This document shows, piece by piece, positions 31,501 through 43,198 of a stretch of DNA of 64,000 nt. The notes below the pieces were generated by a model. The model had not been told where the DNA came from. It saw only the letters and a program-made list of their open reading frames with translations, and did not search any database. The number at the start of each line of letters is the position of its first letter. Position 1 is the stretch's first letter. Origin of the DNA: Eremomyces bilateralis CBS 781.70 (taxonomy: Eukaryota; Ascomycota; Dothideomycetes; Eremomycetales; Eremomycetaceae); contig NW_022985090.1 in assembly GCF_010015585.1 (NCBI RefSeq), positions 293,935 through 357,934 on the forward strand. The letters are read 5' to 3'. Both the position numbers and the translations under genes were made by a program.

Positions 31501-34500
31501 AGGGGCACCATCAAGCTTAGAAGGACATACCTATAGTATCCATCGCCCTCCATCTTAACGGCGACCCTTACATGCGCGCCGGACCTGGTGAATTGAAGCG
31601 GTCCAAATGGTACCAGAACGAAACGTTCCCCAGGGTTATTGACATCCTTAAAAACTATTTTAGAATAAAGGCCATAGAACGTCCCACAGTCCTGATTCAA
31701 GTCAAACTCGGCTCGAAGTTGCCAGCTCTCCAACCGTTGTTGGCTGTTCACAAAAAAGCTGAGATCGAGTCGTTTGAGCTCTGCGAAGAGACGCTTCTTT
31801 CCCTGGAAGACTGTAATGAACCCTGGAAGCTCAAAGAACCGGAAATGGTCTACCATTAACCGGTAAATGTAAGAGTTGGGATCTACCAAAACAGACCCCC
31901 GTCGATGAGCAGTGCGCTTGTAGTAGTTGATCGCCCAATTGGAATACTTCAAATTCCAGATGTCGGGCTTCCGGCGGATATCGATGGTGCCTGTGCCAAG
32001 ATCAAGCCAGTGATAGCAGCTATCGACCAGATCTGCAGGGAGATCATAGCTTCGTTCGTCAGGATAGAAGAGTTTCCGTGGTAGCAACTCCAGAAGTCTG
32101 CGTTGGAACACTGCACGGATAACAAGCTTGCCGTTACGGAGACCGAAATGGACCTCATGTCCATTCATGTGAGTGGCTAGGCAGTAATCCATTCCTTCGA
32201 TGTTACTCGGCCACGTAAAAAGAGTCTCGAAGCCAAACAACTCTTTCAGAAGCTCCAGTTCGCGATGAGTAGGGGGGAGCTGGCCAAGGGGCTCATTGTT
32301 GATGAGCAGATGCCCCTCGATGTAGTTCAACTGCACAGATCGCTTGTCGAGAAGTTGTCCTTCAGCACCACCAGCATTAGGGATGTCCACAGTGATCTCG
32401 ATCCAATTCTGGTATGGTGCATGTAAGAATGTGCATTCGGAGTAGATCATCGCCTTTCCCGCATCCTTTTGAGAAAAGACATGGTCAAGAGCACTGGTGA
32501 TTCCTTTAGGTCGTGCCTCTATCGATGAGCGCACCAAATTCTCAATCGCCGCACGCAATCCAATGTCTCTGACTAGGGCATTCTTCAGAGGAATAGGCAA
32601 CGTATGTGGGTCGCAGTTCAAGTTGTCCTTCAAGACGATAGAGGAAAATATAAACTGCTCCAGCTCCGATGAAGTGAGCCTCGAATTTGTCTCTGCTCTT
32701 CCTGACAAGGTGATTCGGCACAAGAGAGAGCCCCAGAGGGAGTATGTCGTGACTTTATTCGAGACGTCTGCGTCAGAAGTTCCCTTCAGCATGATTGTTC
32801 GCAAGTCCTGGATCCATCCGAAAGTGATCTCTCGCGCAGTCTTCAGCAATTTCAACGTCCTGGTTTTTGAAACATCGCGATGGGCAAGCGATTGGATCCG
32901 TAACGCAAGAGTGATGATCATTTCCATGACAGCGTATTCGCGGAAGTTGCCCCATAAAACATCAACACGCTGTTCCAGTTGTGCAACTAGCTTCTCGCAA
33001 AAGTAGTTGTCTTCGAAGACAGCGTGAGCTGTACGCCGGACTCCATCCCTGTGTCCCGGACCAGCTTGTAACGCTAGGCGCGAAAATAGGAGTACTGTTG
33101 CTTCTGCGCTGAAGTTCAGATTTAGGGATCCGAGTTCAACGAGCATCGTTTGCCATCTAGAAGCCATCGTTCCTGGAAGTGAGAGAAAGGACAGATATTC
33201 ATGCACATTCGTGCCGTTCGCACAATGGAACTGCGCTGCAAGAACCTCGGATGTAGAGGGGCCTGTGATACCAGTGGAGATTTCCCTAAGGAGTGGAAAA
33301 GCGGATTGGGTTGATCCAGCGGGGACCTGAAGCATGCAGTGCCTCGAGAATGATGGGCGGGCAGTATCCTTCAACCAGACACCGGATTCAATGTCGTAGT
33401 ACTCCCAGTTCAGATTATTCTCGCAGAGGATATCCTCGAGATCCACTGGAAATGCGCTCTCCTTGTAATGGGTTTCTAGAAGCGATTTCGACTGCGACGC
33501 AAGCACAACACCCGTCGCTTGGGTATGACAGGAGCGGCGGGCAAGCTGAGAATATGTGTGGACAAAATCTTTTGGCTCCTTTCCAGCTCCCACTTCTAGC
33601 CCAAGTGTCCTGAGGACCTTGAATGTCGAATCTCTATATTTCAGGTAGGAGTCAGGCGCTAAGAGTTCAAAACACACCACCCGCGCCTTGACCTCATCTG
33701 AGGGCAACGGATTCTCGAGGATGCGAATTCTCATTCTTTTTGTGACCCTCCCGAGATAGCATCGCCCACATCCGTCAGAATCGTGGATCTGGCCATAGGG
33801 CCACTCACCGTTCTCTGTGTACAAACAAGTGAGAGATGCCCGCTTTTTCATGTAGTCTGTGTACTCCGACGTGAGAGATTCCCATTCATCCTTCTTATCA
33901 GTCCGACGCACTTGGTGTACTGCGTGCAGATGCTTAAATAGCGACTGGAGTGCCGCAGAGCTATGCCCTTCCTTAAAGTATCGATGGGCAAAGCAACTGG
34001 GTCCCGGACTCTCGAAAATCGTGACAGCACCCATTCGAGCATTAGAGTGCCTACGATCTAGGTACAGCTGGACTTTTGCCAACCGGTGCATATCGGCGAG
34101 TTTTGGAATTTCCAAACCGTGTAGCAGGCTCGATGAAAACGGTGGCACGTACTCTCTGAGTAACGGATAGTGTTTAATGGCGCCTCGGTCCATGGCCACC
34201 CAGAGATCCATCACAAGGAGGATCATCAAACTGCATTGAACAGAGTCGCCAGCATATGCCTCCAACGCAGCAGCGAGGCATGTGTCGATCCAGCTTGTAA
34301 TCTCGGCCAAGGAAAGCGGGTGTTCGGTATCAACAAGCGCAGCGCGTATCTCCAACTCCTTCGCAGCGAGGGACGTATATCGCTTTGTGAATTCTGACGC
34401 TGGATCGGACACATGTGTGCTGGGCGGCTGGTGATTCCGGGTCTTGTACCCCGAAATCTTGGCTTCATCAAGGAGCTTTTGGATATACTGGCCGCTGTGG

Positions 34501-35694
34501 GGGAGGGATAATGTGCAATCCTTTGGTGAAGCTCTAAGCGGAATTCGGTAGACTGGTCTCTTGGTCTTGGTCTTGAAATTTTCCCAAACGTCCGCCAAAT
34601 ATGTATTGGTCCGATTCAGCGCGTTCTTGAAATAAGGCTGTCCCCACGCAAGGAGCACCTCGTACGTTTGTTTCGCAGAAGGTGAGGCAACTTCGCGATC
34701 AGACTCCATTTTCGTGAGTTTTCGAGCGAGCTTTGCTTTCAGTAATTCCAACTCTTCACATTCGAGCTTGCCGATGCAATCTTGGAGAAAGTTGCATAGC
34801 AACATACACATGACCATCTTGTAAAGTGCCCGTCCTGAGCGCTTAGACTGCAGCATGAGGGTCCTTTGCACCGCCACCCGAAGGGTTAGCCAGACGGCAG
34901 ATCTCCTCCACGGCTTGTCAGAGTCATGCCAAACCACGTCATCGCGAACACGCTTTCTGAGCAACGGTACGTTGGCTCGGTAACCACATGCCTCAACAAG
35001 AGACAATAGGCATCCCGTAATGAGGGAGGGGTCCGCTGTTTCACGAGTCTCGATGATCTGGGCGCCAGCTTTCTTCGTTCGGGCAGCGAACCGATCAATA
35101 GACTCCGTAGCAGCTTGTTCCAGAAATTCTGCGAGCTGCTCTTGAAACAAAGGCTTCTCGAAGTCTGTGTGCAACATTGCAGAACTGGTGGTAGGAAAAT
35201 CCCAACGCAACGCACTAGTCGCTGCGAGGACTTGGTCGCAAAGAGGCGAGGCCTCGAACGCCTCAAAGAACACCTGAGCGTGGTCACCACCCCTACAGGA
35301 AGTTAGACGAGTGCAAGATAGTCAATCATATATTCACTTACTGGCTGTCATATCGGATAACAAGACCACAATTTTGTTCCTTGATGTAGAGTACAAGTGA
35401 CATGCCAGGTCCAAGTTCGGCCAATGCTGCCAGGAGCTTCGCTTTGTCCATGGCATTTTCGAAATTCACAGTCCTGAAAGACTGAAGCATAATACGAATG
35501 CTGTTGAACTGGGGCGCCCACTCCAGTGGACCCTCGCCTGCTGCCACTTTGCAAGCTGCGATCATTCGATTCGTCAACTCAAGGTCGACAGCATCGATGA
35601 ACGGCTCGGCTTTGCCAGGAAGATTTGGGGGTAGTGCAATATGGTTGAACACGGCCTTCGGCAAAGCGGCCATGTTCCTCACTTCGGTTGCCAT
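25503..35694 (-). CDS. Giant DUF6606/DUF3638/DUF3645 protein (~3304 aa)
   Basis: Five exons join in frame: 35342-35694, 31531-35292, 28949-31421, 27336-28893 and 25503-27271, giving 3304 aa with introns of 49-109 nt. The start (FNHIALPPNLPGKAEPFIDA) matches DUF6606. A long helical region follows. At ~2080 lies SLLQMNMGQGKSSVVFPMV (a Walker A-like GQGKS; DUF3638) and at ~2680 CLVYIDQSHARGTDLKLPVN (DUF3645). The tail is acidic and disordered. Fungal homologues are often labelled ubiquitinyl hydrolase, but I see no recognisable Cys/His protease box; the visible motifs look like a helicase- or SecA-style ATPase. The last splice (27336 to 27271) joins KDQLVQAAMRLRLLG smoothly. The role is unknown. 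Confidence 0.85.
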
Positions 35695-36345
35695 TTTCAG
35701 AGTGGTAGCGAGAGTAAAGTGAACGAACGAAGGTTAGAATTTTGAAATAAAAAATATGCGAGAGAAATGATACAGAGAAACGGCTTGCAAACCCGGGTGA
35801 TAAAGGCAACCGGGGATGAATGGATTGCTTTGGTGGAGTGCTTTGGTGGAGTGCTTTGATGCGAGGACAACACGCAGATTGAGTTCGGTTGAAATGCCCG
35901 ACGGATTGCAGATGATCCACGTGTCTCAGTGCCTCAACGACTGCGATGTCTCCAATATGTGAGCAGATATCTTTACTAAATGACAGGTAAAGAATCCGGT
36001 GGTTCTGATGGAGACGTGATTGCAATGAAACAGGACAGGAACAAGCTGTTTGATCGCTCCTGATCGATGTAGCATGCGATGGAGCTATGAATGGTTAGAT
36101 CTGAAAAATAGAGAGAAGTGAGTGCGTGACGAATGGAAGATGAAAGGGAGTGGGTGGAGGAAAGATGAAAGTGAGTGGGAGGAAGAAAGCGAGTGATCCA
36201 GGTTAAGGGGATAAGTCTTTAGAAGTCGCCTGGTATGTAGATCACTCACTTCTTGTCGCTTCATGTGAAGGAAGCCTTGTGTATTATGTATGCCCTTCGG
36301 CAGCCTCCAGGACACTGAACGACATCTGCTTGGCTTCGAAATAGC
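35695..36345. other. Promoter region of the giant gene
   Basis: Contains a short direct repeat (tttggtggagtgc twice at about 35829-35857, followed by a partial third copy) and a G/A-rich stretch (36115-36195). No gene recognised. Confidence 0.5.
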
Positions 36346-37233
36346 GTGTTTTTTGTAGCGAAATCAGCTGTGCGGGTGAAAACTCACTCGACAAAGCCAC
36401 ATGACAGAGCCATATTCAATTCAACCCTAAACAAACTTGCGGCTGAGGCGGTGAAACCAGTCAATCCTGATATGCATGTCTCATATCCAGACGCGTCTCT
36501 TCGCGTCCCTGCTAAGGATTCTGGACAGGACATTAGCACATTGACAGACACGGCCATGGGCGGTTCTGATCTTCCATCAGAGACTTTCGCATGGTGGATA
36601 GGTATACTAACACAAAAAGGTTTTCTAGACCAAATCTACAAGAGTTTTGCAAATTTCAACGCGTTTGATCAAGACGTGAGGTTGGATTGCCAAGAAACGC
36701 CCATAGCCGCTAAACCTTATTTGAAGTTCATAGGATCCATCAAAAACGGATCGGTCAGAGATGGAATTGAACAATGGCGAGCTGGGAGCACCCGTTTGTC
36801 GGATGGCTGGGCATTTCTTCCGAGTTAGAGGATGGACGTACTCTGGCTGAAACCGTCATGCATTTTGCTACCATTCCTATGCTAAACTGAAAATGCTATG
36901 TACGGGTGCTGGAAACGAAGAGCAAATGTGCCACCACCACTCCGCCCTAGTGTCGGACATGAGTGCATGAAAAGAAGGCACGCTCCATGGTTGAGTAGAC
37001 GGGGATTCGGGAAATCTGTAATCTCGCGCGTTAGGTCGCAAAGAAGAAGTATGAGCCCTTACTCGTGGAAAAGGCATTGTCGGAACCCAACCCGTCGTCC
37101 GCATTGGATCGCCCGGACTTCTCGAGTGGGCGGAACGAATTCCCGACCGCGGCACGGCCCATGACGTTTGCCGCCCAAGAAAATCGTCTGCGTGCTGTCA
37201 GCGTCGCCCTGCAGGTGTTGGGTGGCCACGGTA
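36346..37233 (+). pseudogene. Possible decayed orphan gene
   Basis: A 160-codon open frame (36346-36828) lacks an early ATG; its first one is at codon 43. It contains ordinary-looking protein sequence (SETFAWWIGILTQKGFLDQI, YKSFANFNAFDQDVRLDC). Further downstream a second frame reads VHEKKARSMVE, stop, TGIREICNLAR, stop, VAKKKYEPLLVEKALSEPNP, and ends RLRAVSVALQVLGGHGR at 37233. Both stops are TAG. I do not recognise either part and cannot show they belong together. It could equally be chance open frame next to 3' sequence of the RBM39-like gene. Confidence 0.25.
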
Positions 37234-37246
37234 GGTAGCTCCGGCT

Positions 37247-39166
37247 CTAGAGAGCCTTGGTCCGCGAGAAGAGGGAGCTGTAGACGGCGTCAACGACCGG
37301 TTGGGCGCTGATGATGCGGCCGCCGAAGAATCGGCCGTTGAGACCTTTCATGGCGTTCTCTCCTCCCTGGATGGTCGAAAACTTGACGTAGACGTCGCCC
37401 TGCGAGCTGGGGTCAACGGAAATGTGGACGACGTGCCCATACTTCGCTTCACACTCCGCGGAGATGTCCTCTTCGAGTTCTTTGAACCAGGTGTCACCCT
37501 CTTCCTCACTACGAATGGATTAGCATATGGTCGTGCACTCTGGGAAGGGTTTAACTCACTTTGGGTCGAACATGTTTTTAAGCACGATGGAACGGCTGGC
37601 TTGGGGGGCACTCATAGACGTTTGAGCAGTAGGTTTGGCGGTGGGTCGCTTCTGGTGGGAGGGAGCCTCCGCCGGTTCATCGGTACGCGCGAGTTTTCGC
37701 ATTAGGGAGTCTCTGCTGTAATTGTTGAAGTTTACACCTGCAACATCGGTGTCATCAAGGGCGCTGGCACCTCCGGCGCCACGGTCGTTGTCACGGCCTC
37801 CAGCACGATCAAACCCTGCTCCGCCAGCTTGGACGCCACGGCCTCCGCTTCCGGAGAAGGCCGAGCCTTGGTAATTCGATGGCTGGTTCATGCCGCCGAA
37901 ACGTTGCAGGAGGTTGGCGGTGGATTCGTTGGTGAACTTGTCGTTGCCGAGGCCAACGCGGATGGCACGTCCTGCTAAGTCAAATCCATTCATTTTCTCA
38001 AGAGCATCGCGAGCAGCTTGGGGGTCACGGAACCTTTGGATTTGTTAGTATTGGAAGGTTATACAGAAACAGAATGGACTTACTGAACAAACCCGTAGCC
38101 TTTGCTGCGGCCGTGTTCTTCCTTCTGCAATTGGACGAATTCCAATTCACCGAAAGCCTCGAAGACTTGCTGTAGATCACTCTCAGTGATGCTGAAGTGG
38201 ATGTTGCCAACATACAGCCTGTGGAATGGAACACCAGTAGACCCTGCATTCCCTTCGGCGGTTCGGGCTTGTCGATTCTTCTCGGCTTCGGTGAGCTGGG
38301 CAATGATGGGGATACCTAGTAGCTTTTGGCCCGTAAGTTGAATCGCCAATTGAACAGACTCTTCGTTCTTGAACTCGACATAGCCCACACTGGCATACGT
38401 TAGCTATCATCCTAGGATATGGAACGTGAAGACATTACCCCTTCGAGCGGTTGCTCACTCGATCCTTGACAATCTGGGCTTCCTTCACCGGACCAACCTT
38501 CTCGAAGAACGTAATCAACTCCTTGGTTCGAAGACGGGCAGCCAACTGCTGGACAAAGATAGTGCGACGATCTCTCTCGTCTTCAGTGAGCTGAGGCGAC
38601 TTAGACTTGCCACGTTTCGCGGACGGCGATGGACGACGACCATCCCTCCCTCTCCCCCGCACACCTTCCCGGTCACCTCGGTCTCGGTCTCGATCGTCTC
38701 GGCGTTCGCGACCCCCGGGTCGATAGTGTCTGTCACCGTCATTTGAACGAGATCTGGATCTGGCTTTCCCATTTCCACGATAATAGTCCCCTCCCGACGC
38801 ACGATACGGATCTTCTACATCGGCCGATTCGCGCCGCGGTTCACGTCGAGAGCGGTGCCGTTCCTCAGGGCTTCGGCTGCGACGTCGGCTCTTCAGACTG
38901 CCGGCAGCACTTCCGGCACGCTCGCTGCGCGCTCGCTCACTCCGGTCGTCACGCGGTTCATCGCCGTCGATATCTCGGGATTTCCGGTCTCGACTACGGT
39001 CCTTTCGTTTGCGATCGTGATCTCGGTCGCGGCTGGAGTCTCGGGCGCGGTCTTTCTCGCGTCGTTCATGACGGCTGCTCTTGTGCCGGTCTTCGCGCTC
39101 CGCCGAGGCACGTTCCTTGGCGTTGGCGGTGGAGTCGAGAAGAGCTTCAACGTCGAGACCTGACAT
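37247..39166 (-). CDS. RBM39/CAPER-like RNA-binding splicing factor
   Basis: Four exons, 38439-39166, 38084-38389, 37560-38033 and 37247-37508, give 589 aa (introns 49-51 nt). Residues ~1-195 form an RS/RD-rich domain. RRM1 (~200-278) starts [23 protein letters not shown]2 (~298-375) has RLYVGNIHF and KGYGFVQFRDPQAA. After a Gly-rich linker, a C-terminal U2AF-homology RRM (~494-589) has [10 protein letters not shown] and the NGRFFGGR box with its RxF-type ligand-binding motif. This is the CC1-like architecture of RBM39/CAPER and S. pombe Rsd1, nuclear proteins that bridge U2AF/SF3b and 3' splice-site recognition. Splice joins fall inside both RRM1 and RRM2 and are needed to complete them. Confidence 0.92.
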
Positions 39167-39807
39167 GTTGGTGTTGGATACAGTTCGTTAAGTGGTCAGA
39201 TTTCGATTGTGTGGTGATCACTTTGATGAATCAGAGTGAGTTGTGCGTGTAAAGGTTGAAGGCGAACCCTTTTGTGCTATGAAACAAGGGTTTTGCAACG
39301 GCTGCGGGGAATTTTCCTGTACAATGTTCCCTTGCTGTACCCTTTGGTATTGCAAACGGCTTAATATCGTGCGTCTTGATGCAGTAGAGTTCAGGTACAA
39401 GCCAGGTGAGTTTGATGGTGGAAACTGGAGGAGAGGAAAGTCACAGGCATTGCAGATCGACATGGAGGCGGCAATCGCCGTAATTCCAAGATTTGACACA
39501 TTTTCATTGTCCACGTGACCGCCATTCAATCGGTCGTACGAAGATGGGGGATCTTTTGAAGCAGACAGTTTTTAAGGTCTATGACCATAACATAATGAGT
39601 GCTGATCACATTCAGGTATGAATCAGGATATAAGACGTAGGTAAACATCAATATTGGCTAAGTGGAGGTATTATTCGAGACTGTTTATACAGTTCTCAGG
39701 CCGTGGCAAATTATAGGGATTAGGATCTCAATATGAACCCGTCGAAGTTCGTTTCCATAACCATTACAACTCCAAGCAACAAAGTCCATTGATCAGAAAT
39801 AAAGTCT
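39167..39807. other. Intergenic, RBM39-like promoter and Scs7 3' region
   Basis: No supported gene. A 91-aa Cys-containing plus-strand frame here is treated as chance. Confidence 0.5.
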
Positions 39808-41110
39808 TCATGATGACTTGATGATCTTTGGTTCTGGCATCTTCAGCTCCGTTCCAAACACCCGGTCCCAAAATGGACTGGTTACACCGAATCCATTCTC
39901 ATAGTCTGCGAAGTGGTGTTGAAGATGGTATTTCTTTAATCCTTGGTAATAGGACGGAAGCCTATGGATAGTTAGTAAGAAAATTTTCAACAAGGAGGGA
40001 GGTGATCATGAACTCACTTCTTGTGGTGAAGGAAATAGTGCGTCAAGTCATATGCGATGTAGCCGGTGATACCTCCGCAATAGGCAGCCGTTGCAGCATA
40101 CCAGTTGTAGGAGAGGACAGCGTGGGCGAGCGACCAGAACGGTGCTGCGAGTACCGCAAACAGGGCAGGCGGCATGACGAGTCGGAGGCGATCCATGGGA
40201 AGGTAATGGTGGACGCCATGTAGGAGGAAATGGAGAGTCAGGAAAATCCCGTGATCAGGCAGATAACTAGAAAATCGTCAGAATCATGCCCGCAATCAAC
40301 ATTGGACCGGGAGGCATACTTATCGACATGGAAGAGGAATCTATGCAGGATGTACTCCAGCAACGTCCAGAAACACAGTCCAAAGAACCAATATCCGAAC
40401 AATTGAGAGTCTGGGAGCCCCTGGCTTGCCACCCACACTCCGTATGAAACGCAGGGGACCCAGACCAGTGGCACAACCCACCACGGGGTCTTACTCAGCG
40501 GCTCGAGGAAGTTCCCGAATATCGGCGCCGACGCTCCCCCTTTGTAATGGCGTGGTCTGTGAATCTGCTGGAGGTAGAACTCTTTGCTGAACCCTCCCTT
40601 CCAGACTTGCATCAACATTGGTTTGTTCAAGTCGATGAACTTGTGTGTCTTGTAGTCGTCGGCAAGATTGGTTTCTTTCGTCAAGTCTGCTTCGGAGGAC
40701 ATGCCGGTGGCTTCGAAGACGTATCCAGTGGGCAGCCCGTTTTCAATGCCGGTAGATGCACCATTGGCCTTGAACCCGTTGGCACCTGCCTTCCATGAGC
40801 GAGGAGGGACGATTGATTCAGGCTGGCTGCTCTTCGTCGCCGCATTGATGGTCGTCGGTACGAACCCGATCAGAAGGTCTTCCAACATCTCATATGCGGA
40901 ATCGGTATGGAGATGCGATACCTCGTCCTTCAAGACCTCCTCCACATCCTGGCCTGCGTGTTCCAGCAGCAACTCCGGGCCGCCAGGGTGACCGTCCATG
41001 AACTCGGTGACATCGTAGACGTTCGTTCCGATGGTCACATAGCAGGATTCGGCGGAATTGTGCGACTCGACTTCGGCCCGGGTGATCGTGGGCAAGGTTC
41101 GTCCAGGCAT
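39808..41110 (-). CDS. scs7: Sphingolipid/fatty-acid alpha-hydroxylase Scs7
   Basis: Exons 40320-41110, 40018-40266 and 39808-39961 give 397 aa (introns 53 and 56 nt). An N-terminal cytochrome b5 domain (residues ~10-85) has the haem motif EFMDGHPGGPELLLEHAG. The ER-membrane hydroxylase domain follows, with the di-iron histidine boxes HRFLFH, HFLLHGVHH, HYFLHH and KKYHLQHHF spread over all three exons. Scs7/FA2H proteins add the 2-hydroxyl group to the very-long-chain fatty acid of ceramide, drawing electrons through the b5 domain. Length is close to yeast Scs7 (384 aa). All metal-ligand boxes are present. Confidence 0.95.
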
Positions 41111-42673
41111 CGTGGAAGGAGGCGGATTGGAGATGGCTGAGGCAAACGGAGGATCGTAGGCGGGGTGGGACGACTTGTCTCCACGTGAAAACGGGACGAA
41201 ATCAAAGTCCCCGAAACCGACGTTAAGGAAAGACCATACGAGTTGGAGAGAAAAATGAGGAGGGGTTGTAGAAATATTGACGGCAAAGTTACAATCCCTT
41301 TGTGGTTCAAGACTTCAAGTGAGCCCTGTGAGCCCTGAGATTGTGCATTGGGATTTCAGGATTGCCCCATAATAGGGAACCTGAGCAGGTTCTCCTAAAC
41401 GCTAAAATTGCCGCAGGCACCCGGTACCGCCAAGCCCGTACCGCCTTGCGCCTGCCCTTTTCCCCTGTCGAAGATCATAGATCACCGGATTGTCAGGCAA
41501 CCTCACGTGATTGGCTACTTCGTTTTTGCATCGGGAACTTCATTTCTTGGATTTTACAGAATCCGTCAAGTGCAAGTCGAGTACGAATTGCATGCATCCG
41601 GATACTTCCCTTTCCGGGACTGTCTCGAATACCGGTATTTCTCAAGAACACTCCATTCCCTACCAGAGAGACCAGGAGCAGGGCTCATATGAATGGTACA
41701 GCCAGTCGACTGTGACTAGGTACGATGCTAGTTTGTCAACGCAATTCGTCAACACCGCGAGCGAGTCACCGCACCATTAATTTCCGTCCGGTATTACTGT
41801 ACTATCTCCGTCAATTTTGGTTTGAACACACCGATTACCAAGTGACGCCTCCCAGCTCCATTGATCTTTCAAATGTCAGCCTGACTATGCGGACGCTACC
41901 GTCGAGACACTATCAGTCGTATCAATTCAGCTATCGCCGTTCAGTCCCCCTCTCTTATATTCCGCGATTTGCAATCGGTTGAGGAATGAGCCGCAAGTCA
42001 CTCTGCTGCAGTATATATCTTTGATTGTTTCTTTCCATTCAACCCGGTAGCCCGATTACGTTGCGGTATAATTTCCCACTCGTCGATGTCTAGTGTTAGC
42101 TTCCAAGGACAAGGTATCGTGGATACAAGTTTCCAGAGAGGGCGATAGATTCGTTGTTCAAGTACATTTGATAGAACCTATTCGAGTAGTGGTTTGTCTG
42201 GATACTTTGGTTTGAATACAAGTGTTTTAAGTCTTCGTCTATCTACACCCTGGGTGGAAGAATTGAACATTCTTTACCATTAACCTCTCTCCAGCCTCCG
42301 AGAAAGGATAATCGTATCGCCTACTAAACTAAAGGAAGCATGTAGGGGAATTCTATAATTTTTGGAAAGTAACGTTCGAGTGTCTTTGTCCCTTGGGGAT
42401 ATGCTACAAGGTCATCATTGTCTTTTGCTTCTTCTACTCCGGATACTAACATCTTTCGAGATGTATGTTGGACACTTCGAGCAGGCTTCCAGCTTCATAA
42501 CAGAAAGTTCATTGTCCTCCGACGGACGTCCGAGTCCATAACACAGGCTACTGGTGTTCTAGGTAAAACACAGTAGTCCATTATCACAGCTGCCCCTTCT
42601 TCAACCTGTTCTTCATGTCTTCTTCCTTCATTCTATTCTACTCTCCATATCTCAGCCTATCTTGGTCTCGAAA
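41111..42673. other. Divergent intergenic region
   Basis: About 1.56 kb between the Scs7 start and the next plus-strand gene. The last ~80 bp before 42674 are C/T-rich, like a fungal 5' leader. No gene recognised. Confidence 0.5.
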
Positions 42674-43198
42674 ATGGCACCTCGAATCATTTTTTCTATC
42701 GGTGTGCGTCGCCGTCGAACTCGCGACCCTAAAGGCGACCCTGAGGCCGAGCCTCTGTTGAAGCGCCGTAGGATCGCCAAACCTTCACCGCAGCCTTTAC
42801 CGAAACCCACCAGGCGGCGACTTACACGACGACGATGGTCGAGCATCCCGGAGCCTAAGGGGTCACAGACGCCAGTAGCAACAACCAATTCTCCCGTTCG
42901 TACCACGTCACGACTTTGCTCCGATTGCCAGCCTAAAGAGCGATATATCCTCGGCCGAAATTCCGATCCACCGATCCGGACTCGTTTGTCTATCCACCAA
43001 TGCGAGCCGAACAGTGTCCCGCGTCAACACAGGGGACTAGAAAGCATCCTCAAACGCGTCACCAGCGCATTCAGACCACCAACGAAGATCCCGGTAGAGC
43101 GCGTTTGGTTCGCGAAATCAGATGACATCGTTCTCCCCGATGATCCTTACGATTCCGACGGTACCGGTGACTCCGTTCCTGCGAGGGGTAGAATGTAA
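42674..43198 (+). CDS. Small basic orphan protein (174 aa)
   Basis: A single open frame starts MAPRIIFSIGVRRRRTRDPK after a pyrimidine-rich leader. The first ~60 residues are extremely Arg/Lys/Pro-rich (KRRRIAKPSPQPLPKPTRRR), likely a nuclear-localisation or nucleic-acid-binding segment. The C-terminal third is different: VERVWFAKSDDIVLPDDPYD and then an acidic Ser/Asp stretch. No domain is recognised. The segment order resembles lineage-specific hypothetical proteins of eurotialean fungi, which is only an impression. Whether it is expressed is unknown. Confidence 0.5.
   Translation: MAPRIIFSIGVRRRRTRDPKGDPEAEPLLKRRRIAKPSPQPLPKPTRRRLTRRRWSSIPEPKGSQTPVATTNSPVRTTSRLCSDCQPKERYILGRNSDPPIRTRLSIHQCEPNSVPRQHRGLESILKRVTSAFRPPTKIPVERVWFAKSDDIVLPDDPYDSDGTGDSVPARGRM

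Noticed and set aside
39243-39518. 91-aa Cys-containing frame (CNGCGEFSCTMFPCC)
   Set aside because: Lies in the promoter of the RBM39-like gene, matches no zinc-finger spacing and shows no gene structure.
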